Notes under the pieces: generated by a model | What the model was told of the DNA's origin: nothing | Seen by the model: the letters and a program-made list of their open reading frames with translations, nothing else | The model's database searches: none | In this document: positions 37,591 through 45,964 of the stretch, one piece after another | Position numbering within the stretch: position 1 is the stretch's first letter | How the letters are laid out: each line of letters opens with the position of its first letter | DNA from: Atlantibacter sp. RC6 | GTDB lineage: Bacteria; Pseudomonadota; Gammaproteobacteria; Enterobacterales; Enterobacteriaceae | NCBI RefSeq assembly: GCF_014193285.1 | Contig: NZ_JACHZE010000003.1 | Coordinates: 436,948 to 500,947, forward strand | Length of the DNA: 64,000 bases | Direction: 5' to 3' | Program-made: the position numbers and the translations under genes

Positions 37591-38256
37591 CTATAACTTT
37601 TCATCAGCTATATACATTGATATAGCTTCTTCTAAATTGTCGTGTAACTTGGTCTGACTCTGCCTGTCTATAAGCAATGCCACATCACAATACTCTTTCA
37701 ACGAATTCAAACTGTGTGAAACCATCAAAAAGCTAGCTTCTTTATGCCTGGAATTAAATAAATCCGCGCACTTCTGTTTAAACCGCGCATCGCCCACCGC
37801 CGTGACTTCATCCACCAGATAATAATCAAACTTAAAAGCCATGCTCAGTCCAAACCCCAGACGAGACTTCATGCCTGATGAATAAGTTTTAATTGGCATA
37901 TCGAAGTATTTACCCAACTCGGCAAAGTCTTCGACAAATTCGATTTTGTCCTGAAGCTCTTCTTTTTTTGCATAAAGCCGCGCGACGAATTTAACGTTTT
38001 CACGCCCCGTCAAACTCCCCTGGAAACCACCCGACAAGCCCACCGGCCATGAGATAGTTTTATCAGTAATGATGCGTCCACTGTCTGGGCGATCGATACC
38101 GCCTATCATTCGCAGCAGCGTCGATTTACCCGCACCATTACGACCTATCAGCGCGACGCTTTTACCGCTCGGCAATTCAAGATTGAGATCTTTAAAGACG
38201 TAATGCCTACCCTGCGGGGTACGGTACGATTTAGTGAGGTTTTCTATTCTGATCAT
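37591..38256 (-). CDS. kpsT: Capsule export ATP-binding protein KpsT
   Basis: KpsT is the ATPase of the ABC transporter that moves finished capsule across the inner membrane. From MIRIENLTKSYRTPQGR the product has 221 residues. It carries Walker A GRNGAGKST, the signature YSSGMKSRLGF, Walker B YYLVDEVTAVGD and the switch histidine in MVSHS. The ATG overlaps the kpsM stop as ATGA, so the two are translationally coupled. A longer frame inside kpsM is rejected. Confidence 0.97.
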   Translation of the reverse strand: MIRIENLTKSYRTPQGRHYVFKDLNLELPSGKSVALIGRNGAGKSTLLRMIGGIDRPDSGRIITDKTISWPVGLSGGFQGSLTGRENVKFVARLYAKKEELQDKIEFVEDFAELGKYFDMPIKTYSSGMKSRLGFGLSMAFKFDYYLVDEVTAVGDARFKQKCADLFNSRHKEASFLMVSHSLNSLKEYCDVALLIDRQSQTKLHDNLEEAISMYIADEKL

Positions 38257-39029
38257 GACGTCAGCATTGCCTCTTCGCGCGTGCGATAAAGCGCCAGCCC
38301 CACGAAAAGCGTCCCCAATGTGCATATAGCGAGATAAGCGAGGCTAACGCCCTCAGTTTGATAACCCGCTACTACAGATTCTCGGCTCAGTTCAACAACA
38401 TGCACGATCGGGTTCCAAAGCAACAACGGCCAGTAATCTTTTGGAACTGCATGCAGGGGGAACATAATGCAGGAAATGAAATACAGCGGTTTAAGCATGA
38501 CAGGCAGCAGCTTTTCGGTTTCCGGGAAAGTGCTCCCCACCACCATAAAAATCAGCCCAATGCCACAGGAAAACAGCACCAGCAAAACCCAGGTCGTTAT
38601 CAACGTGATCAGTTGCGTAACCGCAAACTCCTCGCCGCACAATCCGACTATCGCCATCAGGATGATATAAACCGCAACAAAGATCAGGGTTTCCAGTACT
38701 GCACGTGAAATGATGGTGTCGATGGGTTTTACCGGGCGATAGTTGAACAATCCCTGGTTCGCAGCAATCGCGCCAATCGAGCGCGTGGCAATATTGCTAA
38801 AAATAAAGTAAGGAATAATGCCGTTTAACAGAAATACCGGAAATGAAATATCCGGCATAGTGCGATGCATAATAAAGCCGAATATAAATAGCAATATCAG
38901 CATATGCGCCGCTGGTTCCAGAATCGCCCACAAGTATCCCAGGCGGTACTTCCCAAAGCGCGTTTTTAGTTCGCGTAAAAAGAGGGCGTGCACGGCGGCC
39001 TTCTGCACCTCGAACCCACTTCTGGCCAT
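38253..39029 (-). CDS. kpsM: Capsule export permease KpsM
   Basis: KpsM is the membrane subunit of the group 2 capsule ABC transporter. From MARSGFEVQKAAVHALFLREL the product has 258 residues, the same as E. coli KpsM, and ends in the same ALYRTREEAMLTS. Six helices can be seen, e.g. LILLFIFGFIMH, FPVFLLNGIIPYFIFSNIA, TLIFVAVYIILMAIVGL and VLLVLFSCGIGLIFMVVG. It is the first gene of the operon, 31 bases after a JUMPstart element. An upstream extension to 39140 passes through that element and is rejected. Confidence 0.97.
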   Translation of the reverse strand: MARSGFEVQKAAVHALFLRELKTRFGKYRLGYLWAILEPAAHMLILLFIFGFIMHRTMPDISFPVFLLNGIIPYFIFSNIATRSIGAIAANQGLFNYRPVKPIDTIISRAVLETLIFVAVYIILMAIVGLCGEEFAVTQLITLITTWVLLVLFSCGIGLIFMVVGSTFPETEKLLPVMLKPLYFISCIMFPLHAVPKDYWPLLLWNPIVHVVELSRESVVAGYQTEGVSLAYLAICTLGTLFVGLALYRTREEAMLTS

Positions 39030-39059
39030 AATAAATCCACATTTTTTGAGGGGGTTAGA

Positions 39060-39097
39060 CACGCTACCGCCCCTGGCTTTGCAGCAACCAATTGCTG
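39060..39097 (-). promoter_or_regulatory. JUMPstart sequence with ops element before kpsM
   Basis: On the minus strand the block ends in AAGCCAGGGGCGGTAGCGTG; the ops core GGCGGTAGCGTG is at 39071-39060. It agrees with the 39-bp JUMPstart consensus found 5' of kpsM in E. coli. The ops element pauses RNA polymerase and recruits RfaH, which prevents early termination over long envelope operons, so the seven-gene kpsMT-serotype unit is predicted to need RfaH. Confidence 0.93.
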
Positions 39098-39658
39098 TAC
39101 AACGCAGGCAGCGATGAGAGAAAGACAAAGAAGAGAACATTCAGATGAATCGCGGGACAGGTTTGTCCGTTCATGTGCCGGACGCCTGGGTGAAGTGGGT
39201 CAAACAAAAACGAGGTTAACCAAACCTGGTAAAACTGCGCTAAAGCCCATCAATCCTGGATATCGACTGGAGTTCCTTCTAAAAAAACCCCGTAAAATTA
39301 ACCTCTGCGTAGGATTAATCCTAATCGTTTTGATCTATTAATGCCCATAGTTTTATTAGCCGCAGGCGATTACAAGGCGTTATTATGTATGTAGAACAAT
39401 TATTACGCGTGTATGTAATACGTTTTATATTTATAGAAACGCAAAAAATACTCTTTTATATCAACAACATAAAAGAAATTATCTTTATTTTGCAATTTAG
39501 AATCCACAAGATATGTATATAAATAAACTTAATAAAGAAATTTCCCTTAAGTAATAACCTCGCGTGTCAGGAAAAAAATTAAGAATCTACCATTACCCAT
39601 TAAGAAAAATATTAGGCAAAATATCTTTTTGTCACCTATTAATATTAATGATCTAATT
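39098..39658 (-). promoter_or_regulatory. Long untranslated region upstream of kpsM (region 3 promoter)
   Basis: About 560 bases between the JUMPstart and the end of the LysR gene hold no gene. The part from about 39,340 to 39,650 is very AT-rich. In E. coli the region 3 promoter also lies several hundred bases before kpsM and is bound by H-NS and SlyA, so the same arrangement is likely. A 14-bp palindrome in this stretch is listed separately. Confidence 0.6.
39310..39323. promoter_or_regulatory. Palindrome resembling an RcsAB box
   Basis: TAGGATTAATCCTA is a perfect 14-bp palindrome, matching the RcsAB box consensus TAAGAATATTCCTA at 11 of 14 positions. It lies about 280 bases upstream of kpsM. 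It may put the capsule operon under the Rcs phosphorelay; this rests on resemblance only. Confidence 0.4.
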
Positions 39659-40564
39659 TCATGGTTGTTTCTTCCGATAGTTTTCGCTTATTCCAGAAAA
39701 TTTCATAATAAAATCAATATAACAGGCCAGTGCTGGCGAGTTCAGCTTGCGGCTGGGGTAGACCAGATACAAGTCATTGCCCTGCGGTTGCCACGCTGGC
39801 AACGCTATCGCCAGTTCGCCACTTTCTAACGACTCTTCTACAAGGAAAGAGGGTAATAACGTTATGCCCGCCCCCACCTGTGCGCATTCCCGGGCATACA
39901 GCAGATTATCGGTGGTATGCAGGCGCGGCAGGTCGCAGCGATAGTAGGTCTCTCCTTTTTGCAATACCCATTCGCTCCAGGCCCGATGCACAATGCACTG
40001 GTGTTCCGTCAGTTGGCTGGGGTGTTCAAGCAGGGGATGGGTATCCAGATATTCCGGCGAGGCGACCAGAACGCGCGGGCTGTAACCAATTATCCGTCCA
40101 ATCAGTGATGAATCCTGCGGTTTGCCGGTACGCAGCGCCACGTCATACCCCGCTGCGACCAAATCCACTACCTCATCAGAAATAGACACTTCCAGCACCA
40201 CGTCTGGAAAACTGCGCTGAAACTGGGTATTCATGCGTGCCAGCAGCGTCGCGCCAATACCTGCCGGGCAGGTAATGCGTAAACGGCCACTGGGGTTATC
40301 GCGCAGCCTTTGCAGCGCGTATTCGGCGCGTTCCGAGGCGTCGAGCATCTCCCGGCAGTGCACCAGATAACGCTCGCCCGCAAACGTCAGGTTGATTTTA
40401 CGGGTGGTACGGTTGAGCAACCGCAGCCCCACCTGCTGTTCCAGCTGGCTGATGCGCTGGCTGACGCTGGATTTAGGTAACCCGGCTTCCTGCGCCGCTG
40501 CGGTAAAACTCCCCCGCTCGGCCACCAGCGCAAACAGCGCCATATCCTGAAGTTGTTTAAACAT
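39659..40564 (-). CDS. LysR family transcriptional regulator
   Basis: The 301-residue product has a typical LysR N-terminal winged helix (ERGSFTAAAQEAGLPKSSVSQRISQLEQQVGLRLLNRTTRK) and a periplasmic-binding-protein-like effector domain (about 90-295). The sequence resembles the DsdA-distant AaeR/YafC-like group that regulates a divergent oxidoreductase. It is divergent from the alcohol dehydrogenase homologue with a 115-bp gap, so it probably controls that gene in response to a small electrophile or aromatic compound. The effector is not known. Confidence 0.9.
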   Translation of the reverse strand: MFKQLQDMALFALVAERGSFTAAAQEAGLPKSSVSQRISQLEQQVGLRLLNRTTRKINLTFAGERYLVHCREMLDASERAEYALQRLRDNPSGRLRITCPAGIGATLLARMNTQFQRSFPDVVLEVSISDEVVDLVAAGYDVALRTGKPQDSSLIGRIIGYSPRVLVASPEYLDTHPLLEHPSQLTEHQCIVHRAWSEWVLQKGETYYRCDLPRLHTTDNLLYARECAQVGAGITLLPSFLVEESLESGELAIALPAWQPQGNDLYLVYPSRKLNSPALACYIDFIMKFSGISENYRKKQP

Positions 40565-40679
40565 GATTGTTCACCTCACACGAACACAGCGTTAGTGATT
40601 GTCCATCTTATCATCCTTATCTTCGTGGCCTAGACTGTTCCACACCATCACTTATCAAACCCGATACGCGGAGCGCACC

Positions 40680-41681
40680 ATGTCAGTGAAAGCCATTGCC
40701 GTTAACCCACAAGATCCAGCCAGCTTTATTGAAATCCATCCTGAAATGCCGCAGCCTGGCGACTATGATTTGCTGGTTGAAGTTAAAGCCGTGTCGATTA
40801 ACCCGGTCGATACCAAAGTCCATCAGGGCATCCAGAAGAAAGGCTTACAGGAGCCGCGCATTTTAGGCTGGGATGCCAGTGGGATTGTGAAATCCACCGG
40901 CAGCAAGGTGAGCGGTTTTAAACCCGGCGACGAAGTTTATTACGCAGGGGATATCACCCGTCCGGGCAGCAACACCACTCATCAGCTGATTGATGCGCGC
41001 ATCGTCGGCCACAAACCGAAAAGCCTCGATTGGGCCGCAGCGGCGGCTATCCCGTTAACAGCGCTGACGGCCTGGGAAGGATTGTTCGAGCGCCTGAACA
41101 TTCAGGATGCCGGCGAAGATAAAACCCTGCTGATTATCGGCGGCGCAGGCGGCGTCGGTTCGCTGGCCATCCCGTTCGCCAAGCACAACAGCAAAGTAAA
41201 AGTGATCGCCACCGCCTCGCGGGAAGATTCCGCCCAGTGGTGCCGGGACCGGGGCGCGGATTTGGTCGTGAGCTATAAAGATCTCCCGGGCGAACTGGCG
41301 AAGCACGAGATTAAATTCGTCGATTACATCTTTATCCTGAACGATACCGACGGTCACTGGCCAGCCGTCACCCAACTGGTTGCGCCGCAGGGCCATATCT
41401 GCACCATCGTGGAAAATACCCAGCCGCTGAGCCAGGACGTGTTGAAATCGAAATCCGCCGCTCTGCACTGGGAATTTATGTACACCCGCAGCATGTATCA
41501 AACCGCCGATATGGCGCGCCAGAGCGAGATCCTCGATCAGGTCGCTAAACTGGTGGATGACGGCGTGGTGGAAAGCGCGCTTAGCGAGACGTTACATGGC
41601 CTGAGCGTGGAAAGCGTCCGCGAAGCGCACGCGAAAGTGCTGGCCGGGCATATGCGTGGGAAAGTGGTGATTGCGTTTTAA
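40680..41681 (+). CDS. Zinc-binding alcohol dehydrogenase / quinone oxidoreductase family protein
   Basis: The 333-residue product starts MSVKAIAVNPQDPASFIEI. It has the GroES-like N-terminal domain (VEVKAVSINPVDTKVHQG, GWDASGIVKSTGSKVSGFKPGDEVYYAG) and a Rossmann domain with the NADPH loop LLIIGGAGGVGSLAIPFAKH near residues 150-170. It belongs to the medium-chain reductase group annotated as zinc-type alcohol dehydrogenase-like, yet the catalytic zinc cysteine is replaced (SINPVDTKV), which fits an NADPH:quinone or enone reductase. GGAG lies upstream of the ATG. It pairs with the divergent LysR gene. Confidence 0.9.
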   Translation: MSVKAIAVNPQDPASFIEIHPEMPQPGDYDLLVEVKAVSINPVDTKVHQGIQKKGLQEPRILGWDASGIVKSTGSKVSGFKPGDEVYYAGDITRPGSNTTHQLIDARIVGHKPKSLDWAAAAAIPLTALTAWEGLFERLNIQDAGEDKTLLIIGGAGGVGSLAIPFAKHNSKVKVIATASREDSAQWCRDRGADLVVSYKDLPGELAKHEIKFVDYIFILNDTDGHWPAVTQLVAPQGHICTIVENTQPLSQDVLKSKSAALHWEFMYTRSMYQTADMARQSEILDQVAKLVDDGVVESALSETLHGLSVESVREAHAKVLAGHMRGKVVIAF

Positions 41682-41827
41682 TGATGCTCGCTGCAAATTA
41701 CCAAAATAGCGAATACCCGTAAGAAAACTGATTTACAGGTCGACAGAATTATCTCTGTCGACCTGCCGTATTGCGGCATAGGTTCCAGCTTGTGAGGGTT
41801 ACCCAGGTACGAGATCGGAGGGCGACA

Positions 41828-42409
41828 CTACTGACAAAATGTCCCTTTTTTATCATTATCCGATGAAGATCCGCACAAACAATGGCTCCATGCTGTGATC
41901 AACATTGATAGCAACGTATTAACAAAAAAATAGATAACTGATATCGATATATCCCTGTAATTTTTTTGCCCTTCTATTTCTTCAAAAGACAATTGTTCGC
42001 TATAGCTCCAGTGTCCAATATGATAAAGCAAATACTCCACTGTATTTTTCAGAATAATAACCAGATCGGTCAAGCTAAAAATCAAGAAGAAAAGGTGGAA
42101 TACAGTTAAATAAATCACTCCAGCAATCATATCCTTCTTTGAGTATGTCTTCGTCAATTTCAATATCAAAAGATAAATCAATACCAGGATGACAGTAGAT
42201 GAAATCGTGTCCATACATACGGATACAATATGCTGAAAGCCGGTTCTCTCGTAACCACTCCACGCGTAACTGCTGAAATCTACATTCGCCAGGACAAGAA
42301 TAAAGATGAAAGCAAAACCTAATGGCGCCAGACATACTCGCGCGGCTATGGGTATATAGTTTCTAAATGGCTTACGCACGTCGCATCCCAAAAACATTGA
42401 GTTCGCCAT
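41828..42409 (-). CDS. Four-helix membrane protein, possible immunity partner of the Tlde1-like effector
   Basis: The product of up to 193 residues has four probable membrane helices (about 21-42, 58-82, 95-122 and 155-176) and no recognised family. The reading frame overlaps the 3' end of the effector gene by 38 bases; a GTG at 42379 with GGGA at good spacing would shorten the overlap to eight bases and remove ten residues. Its position straight after a putative periplasm-acting toxin, with an overlap, is what an immunity gene would show. The local DNA is less GC-rich than the flanking core genes. Function is inference. Confidence 0.65.
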   Translation of the reverse strand: MANSMFLGCDVRKPFRNYIPIAARVCLAPLGFAFIFILVLANVDFSSYAWSGYERTGFQHIVSVCMDTISSTVILVLIYLLILKLTKTYSKKDMIAGVIYLTVFHLFFLIFSLTDLVIILKNTVEYLLYHIGHWSYSEQLSFEEIEGQKNYRDISISVIYFFVNTLLSMLITAWSHCLCGSSSDNDKKGTFCQ

Positions 42410-42878
42410 AGGCTTTGAGTGAGCTATGAGGTATAGGTTGCTGTGGACTTCTCAATAACGCCTGGCGAAACTGATAAAAATCTCCTTGATTACAGAAAGT
42501 TACACAACCATCTGACACCCCTGTTCCGTCAGGACGCAGCGGATGTAACCGGAAGCTGCCGCGATTGACTCCATCAACAAACGTTTGATCATCAATCGAA
42601 CCATCTTGCCTGTACAATGCAAACCATTCCCAATAACGGTTGCCTGTTTTTATCCATTTCTCAACCATCCTTTCCATCGAACCAATGCCTCCCATAGGCC
42701 TGTCTACAATCCAGTATTTTCCAGTTGGGACAGGACCGTTTTTACACCTGGAAAACTCCAGGACATTCATAAAAGCGCCTAAACCTGAGAATACGGGAAA
42801 AATTCCAACGTCAGCACAGCGCAGTTTTAATCTATTATCGAACATTTTATCGTTGTAATTCAGCTCACAGAAAACCAT
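42372..42878 (-). CDS. Tlde1-like (DUF2778) L,D-transpeptidase-type effector
   Basis: The 168-residue product shows the features of the Tlde1/DUF2778 family: NGPVPTGKYWIVDRPMGG at residues 48-64 and GSFRLHPLRPDGTGVSDGCV at 107-126, where His112, Ser122 and Cys125 match the H...(S/T)xGC catalytic motif of YkuD-type L,D-transpeptidases. Tlde1 of Salmonella is a type VI secretion effector acting on periplasmic peptidoglycan. There is no signal peptide, as expected for a secreted effector. The ATG at 42878 has AAGGAAGG five bases upstream. No type VI structural gene, VgrG or Hcp is in the window. Confidence 0.75.
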   Translation of the reverse strand: MVFCELNYNDKMFDNRLKLRCADVGIFPVFSGLGAFMNVLEFSRCKNGPVPTGKYWIVDRPMGGIGSMERMVEKWIKTGNRYWEWFALYRQDGSIDDQTFVDGVNRGSFRLHPLRPDGTGVSDGCVTFCNQGDFYQFRQALLRSPQQPIPHSSLKAYGELNVFGMRRA

Positions 42879-43085
42879 ACGCACCTTCCTTATCAAATAT
42901 TCAGGAATACGGCCCCCATATTAATTCTGAAAGGAGATACTGACTCAGTTTAATTGTTACCGGTTTTTTTCTAATAAAAATAGTGAATGAATAAACCACT
43001 TATATTTTTTCAAAAAATGTTCTTATACTGCGCTCAATTACGCTATCGATAAATCTGGCTGGTAAAAAAAGGGTCGGTGTTAATT

Positions 43086-43117
43086 AAGGCCTGAGTCGAG
43101 ATAAAACCACAGGCCTT
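43086..43117 (-). terminator. Possible terminator after lsrK
   Basis: AAGGCCTG (43086-43093) and CAGGCCTT (43110-43117) form an eight-base stem with a 16-base loop, 37 bases after the lsrK stop. The following TTAATTAA on the minus strand is a poor T-tract, so termination may be weak. Confidence 0.4.
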
Positions 43118-43153
43118 CCGATTAACGTGAGCGCAATCCCATCAATCAATACA

Positions 43154-44734
43154 TCACAACGCCTGCCTTCTCTCCAGCCCTGGCGCGCGCCATAGTGACG
43201 TCGTCAGCCCGCTGTCCACCAGCCCAAGCTGATCCGCATACACCGCCTGCCATTTCTGCATCATTTCGTCGTACAGTTCGCGGTGCGCCGGATTCGGGGT
43301 GAATTCGCGTTGCCAGCTCACCAGTTTTTCTCCGGCGCTGGCCATATCCGCATACAACCCAACGCCCGCCCCCGCTGCGATGGCGCAGCCCAGCGCGGTG
43401 GCTTCTTTGACTTCCGGCACGCGCACCGGCAGCCCGGTGACGTCGCTTAATATCTGGCTCCACAGCGCGCCTTTCGAGCCCCCGCCCGCAAACACCAGCC
43501 CGTCGAATTTTACCCCGGAAAAACGGGAAATCTGCGCCAGGTTGCAGGCCGAGACAATCGCGGCATTCTCTTCCAGCGCCCTGAATAACGTGGCCTTATT
43601 ACATTTATCGGCATCAATGGAGAGGTTAATAAACGACGGGGCCGCGTGATACCACTTATTAAAGTGCATCGCGTCAGAGAAAATCGGCATGACGCCATGG
43701 GAACCCGCCGGGACCTGGCTCGCCATCTGCTCCAGCAGTGCATAGGTATCGGTGCCGAGCCGCTCGGCGATCAGTTTTTCCTCGGCGCAGAACGCGTCGC
43801 GGAACCAGCGCATGGTCAAACCGGTGAAAAAGCTGATCGACTCCGCCTGCACCATGCCGGGGATAACGTGCGGGTTAACACGGATGTTCATTTGCGGATC
43901 GGTGCGCACCGTCGGGAGATTCACGACCTGCTGCCAGAAAGTGCCGCCCAGCACCGCGGTTTGCCCGGCGCGCACCACGCCAAGCCCCAGGCAGCCCAGT
44001 TGCACATCGCCGCCGCCCATCACCACCGGCGTGCCTTCGCGTAGCCCGGACTGCGCCGCCGCGTCGGCGGTCACCGCGCCCAGCACCGTACCGGTCTCTT
44101 TCACCGGCGAGAGAATATCGGCACGCAAACCGGCCATATCCAGCAGCGCAGGCCGCCAGTCGCGGGTATTCAAATCCAGCATTCCGGTGGTGCCCGCGTT
44201 AGACGGGTCAACCGCCAGCTCGCCGGACAACTTCGCCGCCAGCCAGTCGCTGATCATGGTGATGGTCGCCGCCTGGCGATAAATATCCGGGCGATGGTGC
44301 GCCAGCCACAGCAGGCGCGGCATGGCGCTCAGCGCCAGGGTTTGGCCGGAAACGTGGTACACCTCGGATTCAAACTGGTAGTCGTGGATCTCTTTAAGTT
44401 CGGAGACTTCATGGCTGGCGCGGGCGTCGACGTTGGCGCAGGCCCAGATCGGCTCGCCGTTGCGATCGTACAGCACGATCCCTTCGCGCATCGAGCAGCA
44501 GGCGACGCTGGCGATATCGCTGGCGGCTAACCCCGCTTTCGCCAGCGCTTCCCGGATACAGCGGCAGGTTAACTGCCAGTTGGTGTTGAGATCGAACTCC
44601 ATCGAGCCGGGAACGTCCGCCACGCTCTGGTGGGTCCATTCCGCCTGGCCTGCGGCAATCTGGCGTCCTGCTAAATCAAAGATAACGGCACGGACACTGC
44701 CTGTTCCGGCGTCTAACGCTAAAAGGTAACTCAT
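43154..44734 (-). CDS. lsrK: Autoinducer-2 kinase LsrK
   Basis: LsrK phosphorylates imported AI-2 (DPD); phospho-AI-2 then inactivates the repressor LsrR. The 526-residue product (E. coli 530) is an FGGY-family kinase with [17 protein letters not shown] at the start, NPSNAGTTG-like [29 protein letters not shown] and [17 protein letters not shown] near the end. It lies downstream of lsrR on the same strand with a 43-bp gap, the usual lsrRK order, and is probably cotranscribed with it. Confidence 0.96.
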   Translation of the reverse strand: MSYLLALDAGTGSVRAVIFDLAGRQIAAGQAEWTHQSVADVPGSMEFDLNTNWQLTCRCIREALAKAGLAASDIASVACCSMREGIVLYDRNGEPIWACANVDARASHEVSELKEIHDYQFESEVYHVSGQTLALSAMPRLLWLAHHRPDIYRQAATITMISDWLAAKLSGELAVDPSNAGTTGMLDLNTRDWRPALLDMAGLRADILSPVKETGTVLGAVTADAAAQSGLREGTPVVMGGGDVQLGCLGLGVVRAGQTAVLGGTFWQQVVNLPTVRTDPQMNIRVNPHVIPGMVQAESISFFTGLTMRWFRDAFCAEEKLIAERLGTDTYALLEQMASQVPAGSHGVMPIFSDAMHFNKWYHAAPSFINLSIDADKCNKATLFRALEENAAIVSACNLAQISRFSGVKFDGLVFAGGGSKGALWSQILSDVTGLPVRVPEVKEATALGCAIAAGAGVGLYADMASAGEKLVSWQREFTPNPAHRELYDEMMQKWQAVYADQLGLVDSGLTTSLWRAPGLERRQAL

Positions 44735-44777
44735 CGGCTTGCCTCGCTCTGTTAAGGTTCGCGAAGCAAGCCCCGGA

Positions 44778-45746
44778 TTATCCCGCCAGAGCCAGCACCG
44801 CGCGCGCTGTCGCTTCTTCTGTTACCAGGCCGTTGATACGGCCACCGCGCAAGGCGGCATAAATGGCGTCGGCTTTCTCTTCGCCGCCCGCCACGCCCAC
44901 GATGGTGGGGAGCTGGGCCAGCTCAGTCAGGGAGATGCCCAGCAGTTCGCGGTGGATCGGCAGATCGTCAACCTGCTCGCCATCGGCTTGCAGGAAATAA
45001 CCGAGAATGTCGCCCACCGCGCCTTTACGGGCGTACATCAACTGCTCGCCTTCGCTGATATAACCGGAGCGCAGGATCGTCGCATCGCGTTTCTGGCTCA
45101 CCGACCCGATGCCTACCACCGCCACGTCGGCGGCGCTGGCGGCCAGCAGCACATCGCGCACGCTGGATTCGCGCTTTAAAATTTCCGCCACTTCCGGCGA
45201 CGACACCCGCAGCGGCGCGGGGATAATGCTGACGCTACAGGCCGCATCAAGCTGACCGATGCCGGTCATATACGGCCCTACCCCACCCGACAACGTCACC
45301 AGCCGGATCTGCTGGGAACTGATAAACCCGCTTAAATGTTGCAAACAGCTCATGGTGGCTTCGCCAAATCCCACCGCCAGCAGTTGCCCCGGCTCCAGCA
45401 CGCCCATCAGCGACTGCGCCGCGCCAATCCCCAGACGGGTATTCATCGGCGGCGTATTCAGCGCGGGCAGCACCCGCGCCAGCCGTAGCCCGAAACGCTG
45501 GGCCAGCGCGGTTTCCAGCGCCAGGCAGCCTTCGTAGCGCGAGTTGATTTGCACCCGGATCACCCCCGACTGGCGGCCTTTCTCTAACAGGCGCGAAATC
45601 TTCAGTCGCGGTAACCCCAGCCGCTCGCCGATATCGTTCTGGGTCAACCCGTCGTGGTAGTAGCACCACGCCACGCGTGCCACCAACTCTTCTTCGGCCA
45701 TTGCGATACCGGCATACCGTCCCTCATCGCTTCGTTTTTCGCTCAT
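44778..45746 (-). CDS. lsrR: Transcriptional repressor LsrR
   Basis: LsrR (SorC/DeoR type) represses lsrRK and lsrACDBFG until bound by phospho-AI-2. The 322-residue product has an N-terminal helix-turn-helix ([29 protein letters not shown]) and the sugar-phosphate binding domain with [19 protein letters not shown] and [23 protein letters not shown], closely matching E. coli LsrR (317). It is divergent from lsrA with 218 bases between the start codons. Confidence 0.96.
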   Translation of the reverse strand: MSEKRSDEGRYAGIAMAEEELVARVAWCYYHDGLTQNDIGERLGLPRLKISRLLEKGRQSGVIRVQINSRYEGCLALETALAQRFGLRLARVLPALNTPPMNTRLGIGAAQSLMGVLEPGQLLAVGFGEATMSCLQHLSGFISSQQIRLVTLSGGVGPYMTGIGQLDAACSVSIIPAPLRVSSPEVAEILKRESSVRDVLLAASAADVAVVGIGSVSQKRDATILRSGYISEGEQLMYARKGAVGDILGYFLQADGEQVDDLPIHRELLGISLTELAQLPTIVGVAGGEEKADAIYAALRGGRINGLVTEEATARAVLALAG

Positions 45747-45964
45747 AAGCTGAACTCTTATTGAAATTTAGATCATGTGTTCGATCCTGCCTGGTCTGAA
45801 ACTGTGAGATGCCTGGCAAAAAGATCATTTTTTATTCCGTTTAGCTGTGCGACCAGATTATGCCTGAAAATGTGATCCCTGCACGGTTGTAAATATAGTT
45901 CACCGTCTACGCTTTTTGAACATTGTAGATTTAAAAAATCATTTGTTCATTTTTCGGAGTGGCG
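45747..45964. promoter_or_regulatory. lsrR-lsrA divergent promoter region with candidate LsrR site
   Basis: The intergenic stretch is AT-rich. Inverted half-sites TGAACA (45917-45922) and TGTTCA (45944-45949) flank an AT-rich spacer about 15-48 bases before lsrA and resemble LsrR-bound sequences; GTGTTCGATC near 45777 near lsrR is a similar half-site. TGTGATCCCTGCAC near 45869 resembles a partial CRP site, fitting the known cAMP-CRP control of lsr. All are visual matches only. Confidence 0.45.

Noticed and set aside
38256-39140. Long N-terminal extensions of kpsT (to 38325) and kpsM (to 39140)
   Set aside because: The extra residues lie in kpsM and in the JUMPstart respectively; family lengths and the ATGA overlap fix the shorter starts.
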